Shown: piece after piece, positions 8,220 through 15,949 of the stretch | Layout of the letters: every line of letters begins with the position of its first letter | How positions within the stretch are numbered: the first letter of the stretch is position 1 | Source of the DNA: Glycomyces paridis | GTDB taxonomy: Bacteria > Actinomycetota > Actinomycetes > Mycobacteriales > Micromonosporaceae | Assembly: GCF_004912155.1 (NCBI RefSeq) | Contig: NZ_STGX01000006.1 | Span: 111,509 to 175,508, forward strand | Direction: 5' to 3' | Length of the DNA stretch: 64,000 nt | Position numbers and translations under genes: made by a program | Notes under the pieces: model-generated | Seen by the model: the letters and a program-made list of their open reading frames with translations, nothing else | Databases searched by the model: none | Told to the model about the DNA's origin: nothing

Positions 8220-8864
8220 GTGATCCGTGTCCTCCTCGTCGACGATGACGCCCTTGTCCGCGCCGGTCTCTCCATGATGCTCGACGGCGTCGGCGACATC
8301 GCCGTCGTCGCGGAGGCCGGTGACGGGCGCGAGGCGCTCACGGCCGCCGACGCGCACCGTCCCGACGTGGTGCTCATGGACCTCCAGATGCCCAATGTGG
8401 ACGGCATCGCCGCGACGGGCCGTCTGCGCGCGCGGCCGAGGCCGCCGGAGGTCATCGTGCTCACCACGTTCGACACCGACGAGAACGTCCTGCGCGCCCT
8501 CCGCGCGGGCGCCGCCGGGTTCCTCCTCAAGGACACCCCGCCCGCGCAGATCGCCGAGGCCGTCGCCCGCGTCGCCGCCGGGGACCCGATCCTCTCCCCC
8601 GCGATCACCCGGCGCCTCATGGCGCGCACGGTCGCGCAGGCGGGCGCGTACGAGCGCGCCCGCACCGCCCTGGCGGCGCTGACGCCCCGCGAGCACGAGG
8701 TTGCGGTGCTGGTCGGCAGCGGGGACACCAACGCGGAGATAGCGACCGCACTCGCCATGAACGTCACCACCGTGAAGTCGCACGTCTCCAGCATCCTCAC
8801 CAAGCTCGCCCTGGACAACCGGACGCAGATCGCCCTGCTCGCCCACGACGCCGACCTGGTCTGA
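8220..8864 (+). CDS. NarL/LuxR-family response regulator
   Basis: Two-component response regulator of 214 residues, partner of the kinase at 6588. The receiver domain has the acidic pocket in VDDD (8-10), the phospho-acceptor Asp54 in VLMDLQMP, the switch Thr in LTTFD (82-85) and Lys104 in FLLKD. A LuxR-type helix-turn-helix follows at about 148-205 (LTPREHEVAVLV...TTVKSHVSSILTKL), so it binds DNA. GTG at 8220 is chosen because the leaderless TACGAT promoter sits 7 nt before it and the receiver domain begins there. Targets unknown; NarL pairs of this type often regulate adjacent ABC exporters, but none is beside it. Confidence 0.88.
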   Translation: MIRVLLVDDDALVRAGLSMMLDGVGDIAVVAEAGDGREALTAADAHRPDVVLMDLQMPNVDGIAATGRLRARPRPPEVIVLTTFDTDENVLRALRAGAAGFLLKDTPPAQIAEAVARVAAGDPILSPAITRRLMARTVAQAGAYERARTALAALTPREHEVAVLVGSGDTNAEIATALAMNVTTVKSHVSSILTKLALDNRTQIALLAHDADLV

Positions 8865-8906
8865 ACCGGGCCCGGCGAAGGCCTGGCCGGTGTCGGCCCC
8901 GCGTCG

Positions 8907-8912
8907 TAGTGT
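8907..8912 (+). promoter_or_regulatory. Leaderless -10 element of the AlkD-like gene
   Basis: TAGTGT is followed by 6 nt and GTG at 8919, the same layout as the two preceding genes. Confidence 0.5.
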
Positions 8913-8918
8913 GGATTC

Positions 8919-9596
8919 GTGAGCGATGAGACGAGCGCCGAGACCGTGCCCGCCCTGCTGGCCGAGCTCGCCGCGCTGGAGGAACCGAAACTGCGTGCGG
9001 TGAACGAGCGGCACGGCGACGACCACGGCGTCAACCTGACCAAGCTGCGCGCGGTCGCCAAGCGCCTCAAGACCCGCCAGGACCTCGCTCTGGAACTCTG
9101 GGCGACCGGTGACACGGCCGCGAAGCTCCTGGCCCTGCTCGTCTGCCGCCCGAAGGCGTTCTCGCAGGACGACCTCGACCGGATGCTCCGCGAGGCCGGT
9201 TCGCCGAAGGTCCACGACTGGCTCGTGAACTACGTCGTCAAGAAGGGCCCGCACGCCGAGGCCCTGCGCCTCGCCTGGTTCGCCGACCCCGACCCGGTCG
9301 TGGCGAGCGCCGGGTGGGCGCTCACCTCCGACCGGGTCGTGAAGCAGCCCGAGGTCCTCGACTTCGACGCCCTCCTGGACCTCGTCGAGGCCGACATGAA
9401 GGACGCGCCGCAGCGCCTCCAATGGGCGATGAACGAGTGCCTGGCGCGCATCGGCATCGCCGACCCCGGCCTGCGCGCCCGCGCGATCGACATCGGCGAG
9501 CGCCTCGAAGTCCTCAAGGACTACCCGACCCCGCCGGGCTGCACCTCCCCTTTCGCCCCGATCTGGATCACCGAGATGGTCAAGCGCCAGGCCTGA
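8919..9596 (+). CDS. AlkD-like DNA alkylation repair protein
   Basis: All-helical protein of 225 residues that fits the HEAT-like-repeat DNA glycosylase family (AlkC/AlkD), which removes alkylated purines without base flipping. The family pattern is visible in LRAVAKRLKTRQDLALELW, in WLVNYVVKKGPHAEALRLAW and in the helical pair around VVASAGWALTSDRV. I cannot confirm catalytic Asp/Trp residues by eye, so a structural or DNA-binding role is also possible. GTG at 8919 follows a leaderless promoter. The 3' end overlaps that of the convergent methyltransferase gene by 17 nt. Confidence 0.72.
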   Translation: MSDETSAETVPALLAELAALEEPKLRAVNERHGDDHGVNLTKLRAVAKRLKTRQDLALELWATGDTAAKLLALLVCRPKAFSQDDLDRMLREAGSPKVHDWLVNYVVKKGPHAEALRLAWFADPDPVVASAGWALTSDRVVKQPEVLDFDALLDLVEADMKDAPQRLQWAMNECLARIGIADPGLRARAIDIGERLEVLKDYPTPPGCTSPFAPIWITEMVKRQA

Positions 9597-10881
9597 ACCG
9601 GGGCTCTGCGACCACGACGACCGGGTGACGCCCGGAGAGGCTGAGCGTGCGCGTCTCGGCGAGCTTCCAACGCCCGGTGTCGAAGTGGCCCAACAGTTCC
9701 TGCGGTATGAGGCACACGAGGCGGCCGTCCCTTGCGATGATCCTGCGCCATTCGGCGAGCAGCGCGCCGAAGCCGCGCCGCTCGGCCACCTGACGGCCCC
9801 AAGCCGGGTTGGTGACGATCCGGTCGACGCTCCCGGTCGGCACGGGCAGGCGGGCCGCGTCGGCGGTCGCCAGCGCGATGCGGCGGTGCCCGGTGTCGCC
9901 CGCGGCGTGCGCGTCGAGCCCGGCCGGATCGCCGGCCATCGAGGCGAAGGCGCCGGTGTGCCCCGAGGTGCCACCCGCTGCGCCAGCGGGTGCGGCCAGT
10001 TCGCCGACCATCGAGGCAGGGATGGACTCCGGAGTGCTGCCGGCTGCGACAGGGGTGGCCGGGTTGCCGATCGCCGAAGCGGCGGCACCGCTGAACTCGG
10101 AAATGTTGACAGCGGCGGCGGCGATCGCTGCCGGGTCGAGATCCGAGCCCGAGACGTAGGCGCCGGGCGCCAGTTCGGCTGCCTCAACGAGGATCGTTCC
10201 GGCGCCGCAGCACGGGTCGAGCACGGTCATGCCCGCTTCGATGCCGGCGAGGCGGGCCATCGCGGCGGCGACGGGCGGGTGCAGGGTGCCGGGGATCGAT
10301 GCGGTCTTCCAGGGGCGGCGGTGCAGGGGCGGGCGCCGTCCGCGGTAGCCGAGGAGGAGGCCCTCGGGTCCGAGCACGGCGCGCCATTCGGCCGCGCCGA
10401 GCGGCGGCCGGGCGCCGCCGCTGCGGGTGGCGAAGCGGGCGCCGAGCCGTTCGGCGAGGAACGCGCCGACGACCGCTTCGAGATCGTGGCGGTTGTAGGT
10501 GCGGCGCCCGCCGATCGAGGCACCGATCGAGGCGGAGACGGTGAGCACGGGTTCGCCGCTCGCGAAGTCGGCTGCGACGGGCGCCAGGTCGGCGGCGTCG
10601 AGGAGCGGCCAGAGCCGGGCCAGGTCTGGTTTCGTGGGGCCCGGGTCGGCGGTCTCGGCGACCTGTACGAGCAGGTCGTCAACGGTCCGAGGAACGCCGG
10701 TGAGTGTCGGTGCGGCGATGAGCACCTGGCGTTTTCTGACCGACCGCACACGGGTCCCGAGCTCCGCGAGCTCGTCGGCGGCGAGGTCTTCGAGTCCGTG
10801 CACGGTGCTGGCGAAGGCGTTGCGGGGTTGCGGATTTTCGGGCGTGAAAGGCCCGACCGTCGATCGACGGTTCGGTGACAT
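9580..10881 (-). CDS. THUMP-type RNA guanine-N2 methyltransferase (TrmN/RlmL-like)
   Basis: SAM-dependent methyltransferase of 433 residues. The N-terminal part (about 20-185) is THUMP/ferredoxin-like; the C-terminal Rossmann domain has the SAM motif DPCCGAGT (222-229), the adenosine-binding acid in GSDLDP (246-250) and a motif IV NPAW (358-361), in place of the NPPY/DPPY of relatives. Likely substrate is a guanosine in tRNA or 23S rRNA. A 70-residue Ala/Gly/Pro insert with internal repeats (264-333) splits the Rossmann fold between two strands, which is atypical. The start is the first ATG giving a full THUMP region. The gene converges on the AlkD-like gene with a 17-nt overlap. Confidence 0.8.
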   Translation of the reverse strand: MSPNRRSTVGPFTPENPQPRNAFASTVHGLEDLAADELAELGTRVRSVRKRQVLIAAPTLTGVPRTVDDLLVQVAETADPGPTKPDLARLWPLLDAADLAPVAADFASGEPVLTVSASIGASIGGRRTYNRHDLEAVVGAFLAERLGARFATRSGGARPPLGAAEWRAVLGPEGLLLGYRGRRPPLHRRPWKTASIPGTLHPPVAAAMARLAGIEAGMTVLDPCCGAGTILVEAAELAPGAYVSGSDLDPAAIAAAAVNISEFSGAAASAIGNPATPVAAGSTPESIPASMVGELAAPAGAAGGTSGHTGAFASMAGDPAGLDAHAAGDTGHRRIALATADAARLPVPTGSVDRIVTNPAWGRQVAERRGFGALLAEWRRIIARDGRLVCLIPQELLGHFDTGRWKLAETRTLSLSGRHPVVVVAEPRFRPGA

Positions 10882-11088
10882 GCGAAAGCTCCCGGTGAGC
10901 GACCTGGAGCGGCGGACGGCCGCGCCACATCGCCGGCCACGGGTTCGGTTCCCTCTGGACGGCCGGCGGAGCGCTAGCCGAGGCGGAAGAAGCTGTATGT
11001 CACGGCGCGATGCTAACGCCGGTGCGGGTGCCTTGGGAAACGCTTTTCGGCCCGCGAAAACGGCTGTCGCGGCGCCGTGGCGCGGCAA

Positions 11089-11094
11089 TACGAT
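11089..11094 (+). promoter_or_regulatory. Leaderless -10 element of the phosphotransferase gene
   Basis: TACGAT ends 7 nt before GTG at 11102. The 208-nt gap before it (10882-11088) otherwise shows nothing recognisable. Confidence 0.5.
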
Positions 11095-11101
11095 GGCCGG
11101 T

Positions 11102-11857
11102 GTGATCGAGGAGCCTTTGACCGGCGGCAATGTCACCGAGAGCGTGGTCCGCGTCGGCGACACGGTGCGCCGCAGCCGCGGCGCCGGTTCGGCGTTCGCC
11201 TCGCGGGTGCTCGTGCACCTCGAATCGGTCGGGTTCGCCCATGCGCCGAGGTTCCTGGGGGTGGACGAGCAGGGCCGGGACGTCCTCGACTTCGTGCCGG
11301 GCCGCACCACCGACCATCCGAGCCAGCGCGCGGTCGGGGCGTACCGCCTCGGTGCCCGGATGCTCAAGGCGCTGCACGAGGCGACGGCCGGTCACGCGCT
11401 GGCCGGGAGCGAAGAGTGCGTGATCCACGGCGATCCGGGGCCGTACAACACCGTGTTCCGGGAGGGGCTCCCGGTGGTCTTGATCGATTGGGACGCGGCG
11501 CGTCCGGGCAGGGCGATCGACGATGTCGGGTTCATGGCGTGGACCTGGTGCCTCCAGGTGGAGGGCAACGTGCCGATCGCCGAGCAGGCGGCGCATCTGC
11601 GCGAGTTCAGCGACGGGTACGGCAATGGGTATGGCAGCGCGTACGGCGGCGGGTACGGCGACGTCGAGCCGGAGCGGCTGATCGAGGCGATGCTCCGCAG
11701 GCAGGCCGAGGTCGCGGTGTCGGAGGCGGCAAAGGCGACCGACGAGCGGCTCTCGCCGCAGCGCCGCCGCCACGCGAAGGCGGCCGCCGCATGGGCGGCG
11801 GACCACCGGCGGCTGGTGGAGGAGAACCGGTGTGTCCTGTTGTCCGCGTTGGAATGA
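11102..11857 (+). CDS. Aminoglycoside-phosphotransferase-fold kinase
   Basis: Small-molecule kinase-like protein of 251 residues. The catalytic loop VIHGDPGPYNTVF and the metal-binding VLIDWDAARPGRAIDD match the APH/choline-kinase fold. The substrate is unknown; many such actinobacterial proteins are not resistance enzymes. A Gly/Tyr-rich repeat (GYGNGYGSAYGGGYGD, about residues 178-193) is inserted before the last helices and looks like a recent short-repeat expansion. GTG at 11102 is chosen from the leaderless promoter; ATG 11093 in the same frame overlaps the -10 element. Confidence 0.75.
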   Translation: MIEEPLTGGNVTESVVRVGDTVRRSRGAGSAFASRVLVHLESVGFAHAPRFLGVDEQGRDVLDFVPGRTTDHPSQRAVGAYRLGARMLKALHEATAGHALAGSEECVIHGDPGPYNTVFREGLPVVLIDWDAARPGRAIDDVGFMAWTWCLQVEGNVPIAEQAAHLREFSDGYGNGYGSAYGGGYGDVEPERLIEAMLRRQAEVAVSEAAKATDERLSPQRRRHAKAAAAWAADHRRLVEENRCVLLSALE

Positions 11858-11872
11858 CGGTGCCGGTGCAGT

Positions 11873-12193
11873 TCAGCCGGTGGTCATCTGGGTGACGGTT
11901 TCGGCGGCCTGGTCGCCGAGGAGGATGAGGAACAGGATCGAGGCCGGGATCGTCAGGACGCCGAGGATGAGACCGGCGACTCCCAGGCCTTTGCCGTTGC
12001 CGCCGCGGCTCGGTGCCTTCACGATCGCGACGATGCCGAAGACGAGGCCCACGAGGCCGAGGGGGACCGCGAGCATGAGGTTGACGATCGGGATCCAGGC
12101 GAACACGACGAGGCCTATGAGGCTCGTCGTGAGCGAGGTGACGCCGAGGCCGCTGCCCCGCTGCCGGGGGTGGGCGGGCGGCTGGTCGGGCAT
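11873..12193 (-). CDS. DUF4190 small membrane protein
   Basis: Protein of 106 residues with a short Pro/Arg-rich head and three to four hydrophobic segments. The repeated Gly-Leu-Gly motif starting each half (GSGLGVTSLTTSLIGL, then GKGLGVAGLILGVLTI) is the DUF4190 signature. The function of this family is unknown. The ATG at 12193 has GGAGA about 13 nt upstream. It ends 15 nt from the convergent phosphotransferase gene. Confidence 0.7.
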   Translation of the reverse strand: MPDQPPAHPRQRGSGLGVTSLTTSLIGLVVFAWIPIVNLMLAVPLGLVGLVFGIVAIVKAPSRGGNGKGLGVAGLILGVLTIPASILFLILLGDQAAETVTQMTTG

Positions 12194-12272
12194 GTGGGAT
12201 ATGGGGTCTCCGTTCGCCGGAGCGGAGTGCACAAAGGCCTGACGGTCCACGGTAGTGCAGGCGCGCAAGGGG

Positions 12273-12746
12273 TCAGTCGAGTCGGAGGATGGTCTCCTCG
12301 ATGTCGGCGTCGCGCCCGGCGGCGTAGGAGACTTCGGTGCCGGTCGGTTGGAAGCCCGCTTTGCGCAGGACGATGAGCGATCCGGCGTTGTCGCTGGCGG
12401 CGCGGGCGAAGAGGGGGCGGGTCTCGACCGTCTGGAGGAGTTCGGCGAGGGCGTGGGTGGCGACGCCGCGGCCCCAGACGGACCGGTCGATCCAGTAGGT
12501 CACCTCGGTTTCGCCTTCGATGACGAAGGCGGCGATGCTGCCGACGAGGCGGTCTTCGAGGGTGACGGCACGCATGGTGACGTCGGGGGCGGCCAGCACC
12601 TTCGCCATGTGGGCGTCGAAGGCGGCGCGGTCGTCGGGGTCCTTCGCGGTGAAGGCGGCCATCCGCACCGACTCGGGGTCTCGCATCAGGTTGAAGAGCA
12701 CGTCGAGGTCGGCCTGGTCGATCGGTCGCAATGCGATGGCAGCCAA
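12273..12746 (-). CDS. GNAT-family N-acetyltransferase
   Basis: Acyltransferase of 157 residues of the RimJ/RimL type. The acetyl-CoA-binding loop is visible as WGRGVATHAL after the conserved VTYWIDRSV strand, and the NAGSLIVLRKAGFQPTG segment is the usual Asn-containing helix of these enzymes. It would acetylate a small molecule or a protein N-terminus. The start decides the length: TTG at 12746 is preferred because GGAGGAGG lies about 7 nt upstream; a longer in-frame start at 12800 would add a Gly/Pro-rich tail. A TACCGT -10-like hexamer precedes it. Confidence 0.8.
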   Translation of the reverse strand: MAAIALRPIDQADLDVLFNLMRDPESVRMAAFTAKDPDDRAAFDAHMAKVLAAPDVTMRAVTLEDRLVGSIAAFVIEGETEVTYWIDRSVWGRGVATHALAELLQTVETRPLFARAASDNAGSLIVLRKAGFQPTGTEVSYAAGRDADIEETILRLD

Positions 12747-12801
12747 GGTGGTTCCTCCTCCGGGGTTCGGACCGGCCACGGTATCAGCGCCCTGTGACAC
12801 T

Positions 12802-12924
12802 TTCAGCCGTTCCGGCGGCGCACTGCCGAGCGCCCGGACGCCTTCAGCCGGTCTGGCAGCACGCTCACGGGCGCCTGGGCGCCTTCAACCGGTCGGGGAG
12901 ACGAACCGGGAGGCGAAAAGGTCG
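12802..12924. repeat. 41-bp tandem repeat, three degenerate units
   Basis: Units begin TTCAGCCGTTC (12802), TTCAGCCGGTC (12843) and TTCAACCGGTC (12884), exactly 41 nt apart. Units one and two agree at about 31 of 41 positions by eye. The same core, TCAGCCGGACCGGGAGACG, forms the stop codon and last codons of the MFS gene at 13420. The array therefore looks like decayed copies of that gene's 3' end, or the gene end has captured a repeat. Confidence 0.7.
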
Positions 12925-12940
12925 CTGCCGCGATCGCTTC

Positions 12941-13004
12941 CCCCGGCCATCCCTAACCCCCCCCCCCCGGCCATCCCTAACCCCCACCCTCCCGAGAGGG
13001 GAAG
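12941..13004. repeat. Duplicated GGCCATCCCTAACCCC with a 12-C homopolymer
   Basis: GGCCATCCCTAACCCC occurs twice around a run of 12 cytosines (12957-12968), followed by a small CCCTC/GAGGG hairpin that may act as a terminator. Homopolymers this long are rare in bacteria and prone to slippage. The rest of the gap 13005-13419 is low-complexity GC-rich sequence without a credible gene. Confidence 0.6.
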
Positions 13005-13324
13005 GAAGTCTCGGCCTCGACCGTCGCCGCCCGGTACGACAGAAAACGACCCCGCAACCGGCGTGTCGCACCAGAAGTCACCCGAAGCAGTGAGGCAAGA
13101 CGACGCGCCTTCGCGCTCCGGGAAGGCGGCGCCGGTCTACGAGCGGGGATCGTGAGACGGCGCCACGGTTTGCGCGCGACGGGTCGAGCGTGGCCCGGTC
13201 CGCTCGGCGGATCACGGCGCGCGAAGGTCGCGGCCGAAAGGCGTGGTGCCCGCCGGTGCGGCGGATTCGTCGAGCCGCCGACCTGCGCCGCCCGGTGCCC
13301 ACAAGTGCGGCGGCCCCGCCGCGC

Positions 13325-13530
13325 CGCTGGCCTGTGCCGCGCACAGTGCCTGCCGGTGGCGCGGCCCGCCGCGCTGCCGGCCTGCAAACCCGCGGCGCGC
13401 CCCCGGAACCCGGTCGCCATCAGCCGGACCGGGAGACGCGAAGGCCGCCAGCGCGCCTCCGGCCCGTGCCGCGCGCGGCGCCCGCCGATGGCGCGGCCCC
13501 ATCGCGCCGCCGGACCGCACCGCGTTCCTG
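13325..13530. repeat. Diverged direct repeat reaching into the MFS gene end
   Basis: A segment near 13331 (beginning CCTGTGCCGCGCACAGTGCC) recurs near 13463 as CCCGTGCCGCGCGCGGCGCC, an offset of 132 nt, with similarity continuing for roughly 60 nt through the GGTGGCGCGGCCC/GATGGCGCGGCCC core. The right copy lies inside the MFS reading frame and encodes its Arg/Gly/Ala-rich tail. Confidence 0.5.
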
Positions 13531-14751
13531 TCCCTTCTCCCCCGCATCCACTCCCCTCTCCCTGTCCTTCTCCGCCGCGACCGCCGCTGCGGAGGCCAGT
13601 GTCGCCGCTGTCAAGCCGCCCCACAGCGCGGTCGGGCCGTGCGCGGCGAGCGCGGTGATGATCGCCGGGGAGACGGCGAGGCCGAAGCCCGTCGAGAGCT
13701 GGAACCGGGCGAGGGCGCGCCCGAGCGCGTGGGCCGGTGCGAGGGCCGTGACGAGCGCGGTCGCGCTGCCCGCGTACACGATTTCGCCGAGCGTGCAGAC
13801 CACCGACACCGCCACCACGGCCAGTGCGCCCCACCCGTGCCCGAGCGCGGCGGCCGCGAGAAACCCGAGGTAGGACACGGCGAGCACCACCCCGGCGAAC
13901 GCCAGCACCGCCCGCCGCGAGTAGCGCGACAGCAGCACGGTCACCGGCACCTGGAAGGCGACCACGAGCACCGTGTTGAGCACGAACACCACGGCCGTCC
14001 ACATCGGAGACGCGTCGAGCTGCGTCACCAGGATCAGCGGCAGCGCGATCTCGGGAACATTGAGGCAGAACGCGTACACCACGTTGGCGCCCAACAGCGC
14101 CCACATCCGAGGAGCAGGCTCCCTCGCGCCTCCGACCGACACTCCCGACACCTCGGCCCGCAACCGCACCGACCACGCCAGGCCCGCCGAGGCGAGATAG
14201 GCGATCCCGGTCGCGGCGGCCAAGAGCTGCAACGCCGTCGCACCGCCCGCAAGGAACGCCGTCGCCAGCAGTGCCCCCGCGCCCAGGCCGCCGTTGCGCA
14301 GCGCCCGACCGGCCGCGAGCGCGGCGTCCCGTTCCCGCCCATGCGACACGGTTGCGACGAGGGCCGCGTGCGCGGCGGGCCACGCCTGGTTGCCGACGCC
14401 CAGGAACAGCGCCGCCGCCGCGAACGGCCACACCTCCCCCGCCGGGGCGACCAGCAGCAGCGCCACGCCCAGCACCCGCACGAGCATCGACGCGGCCACG
14501 ACCGCGCTCCGCGCGCCTCGGTCCAGCCACCGGCCGACCCCGGGCATGCACGCCAGGCCCGCGACGATCCCGGCGGTCATGGCCGCACCGGTCGCCGGGG
14601 CGGACAGGCCCAGCACCGTGATCCCGTAGAGCAGCAGGAAGGGCCGCAGCAGGCCGGTCCCGATCGCGTCGACCGTGAGCGCGGCGGCGTAGCGGGGGCC
14701 TCCGAAGGCGCGCACGAGCGCGCGGGGCCTGATCTTGGTGGTGGTCGGCAT
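13420..14751 (-). CDS. MFS transporter with a repeat-derived C-terminal tail
   Basis: Membrane transporter of 443 residues with about 12 hydrophobic segments, the layout of a drug-efflux-type major facilitator. The loop 2-3 motif is visible as GRWLDRGARSAVV. The final ~45 residues are hydrophilic Arg/Gly/Ala-rich sequence encoded by intergenic-type repeats, so the functional protein probably ends before residue 400. It is divergent from the DUF5937/ArsR regulator at 14851 with a palindrome between them, which suggests ligand-induced efflux. Substrate unknown. Confidence 0.78.
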   Translation of the reverse strand: MPTTTKIRPRALVRAFGGPRYAAALTVDAIGTGLLRPFLLLYGITVLGLSAPATGAAMTAGIVAGLACMPGVGRWLDRGARSAVVAASMLVRVLGVALLLVAPAGEVWPFAAAALFLGVGNQAWPAAHAALVATVSHGRERDAALAAGRALRNGGLGAGALLATAFLAGGATALQLLAAATGIAYLASAGLAWSVRLRAEVSGVSVGGAREPAPRMWALLGANVVYAFCLNVPEIALPLILVTQLDASPMWTAVVFVLNTVLVVAFQVPVTVLLSRYSRRAVLAFAGVVLAVSYLGFLAAAALGHGWGALAVVAVSVVCTLGEIVYAGSATALVTALAPAHALGRALARFQLSTGFGLAVSPAIITALAAHGPTALWGGLTAATLASAAAVAAEKDRERGVDAGEKGQERGAVRRRDGAAPSAGAARGTGRRRAGGLRVSRSG

Positions 14752-14792
14752 GGCGTCAAAGGTGCGTTCGCCCGCCGCCGGAGCCGCGTCGG

Positions 14793-14809
14793 TTGACGGA
14801 CTTCGTCAA
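14793..14809. promoter_or_regulatory. Palindromic operator TTGACG-N5-CGTCAA
   Basis: TTGACGGACTTCGTCAA has perfect 6-bp arms and lies in the 99-nt gap between the divergent MFS and regulator genes. It is the natural binding site for the ArsR-type winged helix encoded at 14851, which would control both genes. Confidence 0.55.
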
Positions 14810-14850
14810 TCGAAGCCGCCACCGCCGAACCGAGCGAGGATGATGGTCGG

Positions 14851-15936
14851 GTGACCTTGACGATCGACATCAGCGGCCTGCCGCCCGACCGGCTGCGGTT
14901 CGCCGCCTCCCCGCTGGCCGAGCTGACCGCGATGCTGCACGTCCTGGCCGAACCCGCCCACCACCCGCAGCTCGCGAGCTGGGCCGCAGACGTCTGGGCG
15001 AAGCTGCGCCCGGAGCTGGCCGAACGGCTGAGGGAGGCCGAGTTCCTCTGGCGCTCTTCACGAGCGGACTTCCTGGTCCCTTCCCGCCCCCGGCCGACCC
15101 TCGCCGAGGAGCTGGACGAGGTCGACCGCATCGCCGACGAGGCCTACGTGACCGCCGCCCTCATCACCACTTGCGGCAGCAACCGGGTCCACTTCACCGC
15201 GCCCTCCCCGCTCGCCGACCCCGCCGCGCGCGAACGCGCCCTCGCGCTTGCCCAAGCGCGCGGCACGATCCAGGAGGAGTTCGCCGAACGCCTGCTCACC
15301 GACCCCGCCGCCGTGCGGGTCCGTGTGCGCGACACCCTCGAACAGTGCGCCGAGGCCTTCTTCGACGCCGCCTGGGCGGGCGTGGCCGTGCGCATCGCCA
15401 ACGACCGCCGCCTGAAGTCAGACCTGTTGCAGCGCCAAGGCATAGGCGCGGCGCTCGCCTCGGTCTCCGGGGCGGTGACACTCGCGCCGGACGGCACCCG
15501 CATCCTCGTGGACAAGTTGCAGGACAACGCGACCGCCGCCCACGAGGACGGGGTCACCTTCCTCCCCAGCGTCTTCGGCAGCCCGCATCTGGTCGTGGTC
15601 CACGCGCGCGGATGGCGGCCGGTGGTGCAGTACCCCGTTGCCGACGCGGAGCCTTCGGAACCGGTGTCGCTGGAGACGGTCTCGCTACGACTGGAGGCGC
15701 TCGCGCACCCGGTCCGCCTACGGCTGCTGCGCACTTTGGCGCGCGGCCCGCACACCACAGGCGAGCTGGCCGATGCCTGGGCGCTTTCGCCCCCGGAGGT
15801 CTCGCGCCACCTCGCCGTGCTGCGCCGCGCCGGTCTGCTCACTGCCAGACGACACGGCCGATATGTTCGTTACAGCCTTAATCTGCCGGATTTGACCGCA
15901 CTCGGGTCAGACGTGCTCACCGCCGTACTGCGCTGA
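14851..15936 (+). CDS. DUF5937 / ArsR-type winged-helix transcriptional regulator
   Basis: Regulator of 361 residues. Residues 1-260 form the DUF5937 domain (starts LTIDISGLPPDRLRFAASPL), a probable ligand-binding region; residues about 275-350 form an ArsR-like winged helix (RLEALAHPVRLRLLRTLARG, then LSPPEVSRHLAVLRRAGLLTARRHGRYVRYSL). No Cys metal site is evident, so it probably responds to a small organic ligand. Divergent from the MFS exporter with a shared palindrome at 14793. GATGAT lies 6 nt before the GTG start and may be a weak leaderless promoter. Confidence 0.82.
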   Translation: MTLTIDISGLPPDRLRFAASPLAELTAMLHVLAEPAHHPQLASWAADVWAKLRPELAERLREAEFLWRSSRADFLVPSRPRPTLAEELDEVDRIADEAYVTAALITTCGSNRVHFTAPSPLADPAARERALALAQARGTIQEEFAERLLTDPAAVRVRVRDTLEQCAEAFFDAAWAGVAVRIANDRRLKSDLLQRQGIGAALASVSGAVTLAPDGTRILVDKLQDNATAAHEDGVTFLPSVFGSPHLVVVHARGWRPVVQYPVADAEPSEPVSLETVSLRLEALAHPVRLRLLRTLARGPHTTGELADAWALSPPEVSRHLAVLRRAGLLTARRHGRYVRYSLNLPDLTALGSDVLTAVLR

Positions 15937-15949
15937 GCCCCTTCGAAGT

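Noticed and set aside
11102..11857. Aminoglycoside resistance gene
   Set aside because: Only the general APH fold is visible; no specific substrate-binding signature supports an antibiotic-resistance call.
12941..13004. CRISPR-like array in the duplicated CCCTAACCCC region
   Set aside because: Only two copies, separated by a homopolymer and not by unique spacers, and no cas genes.
14839..14844. GATGAT as a leaderless -10 for the DUF5937 gene
   Set aside because: Spacing fits but the first base is not T; too weak to list as a promoter by itself.
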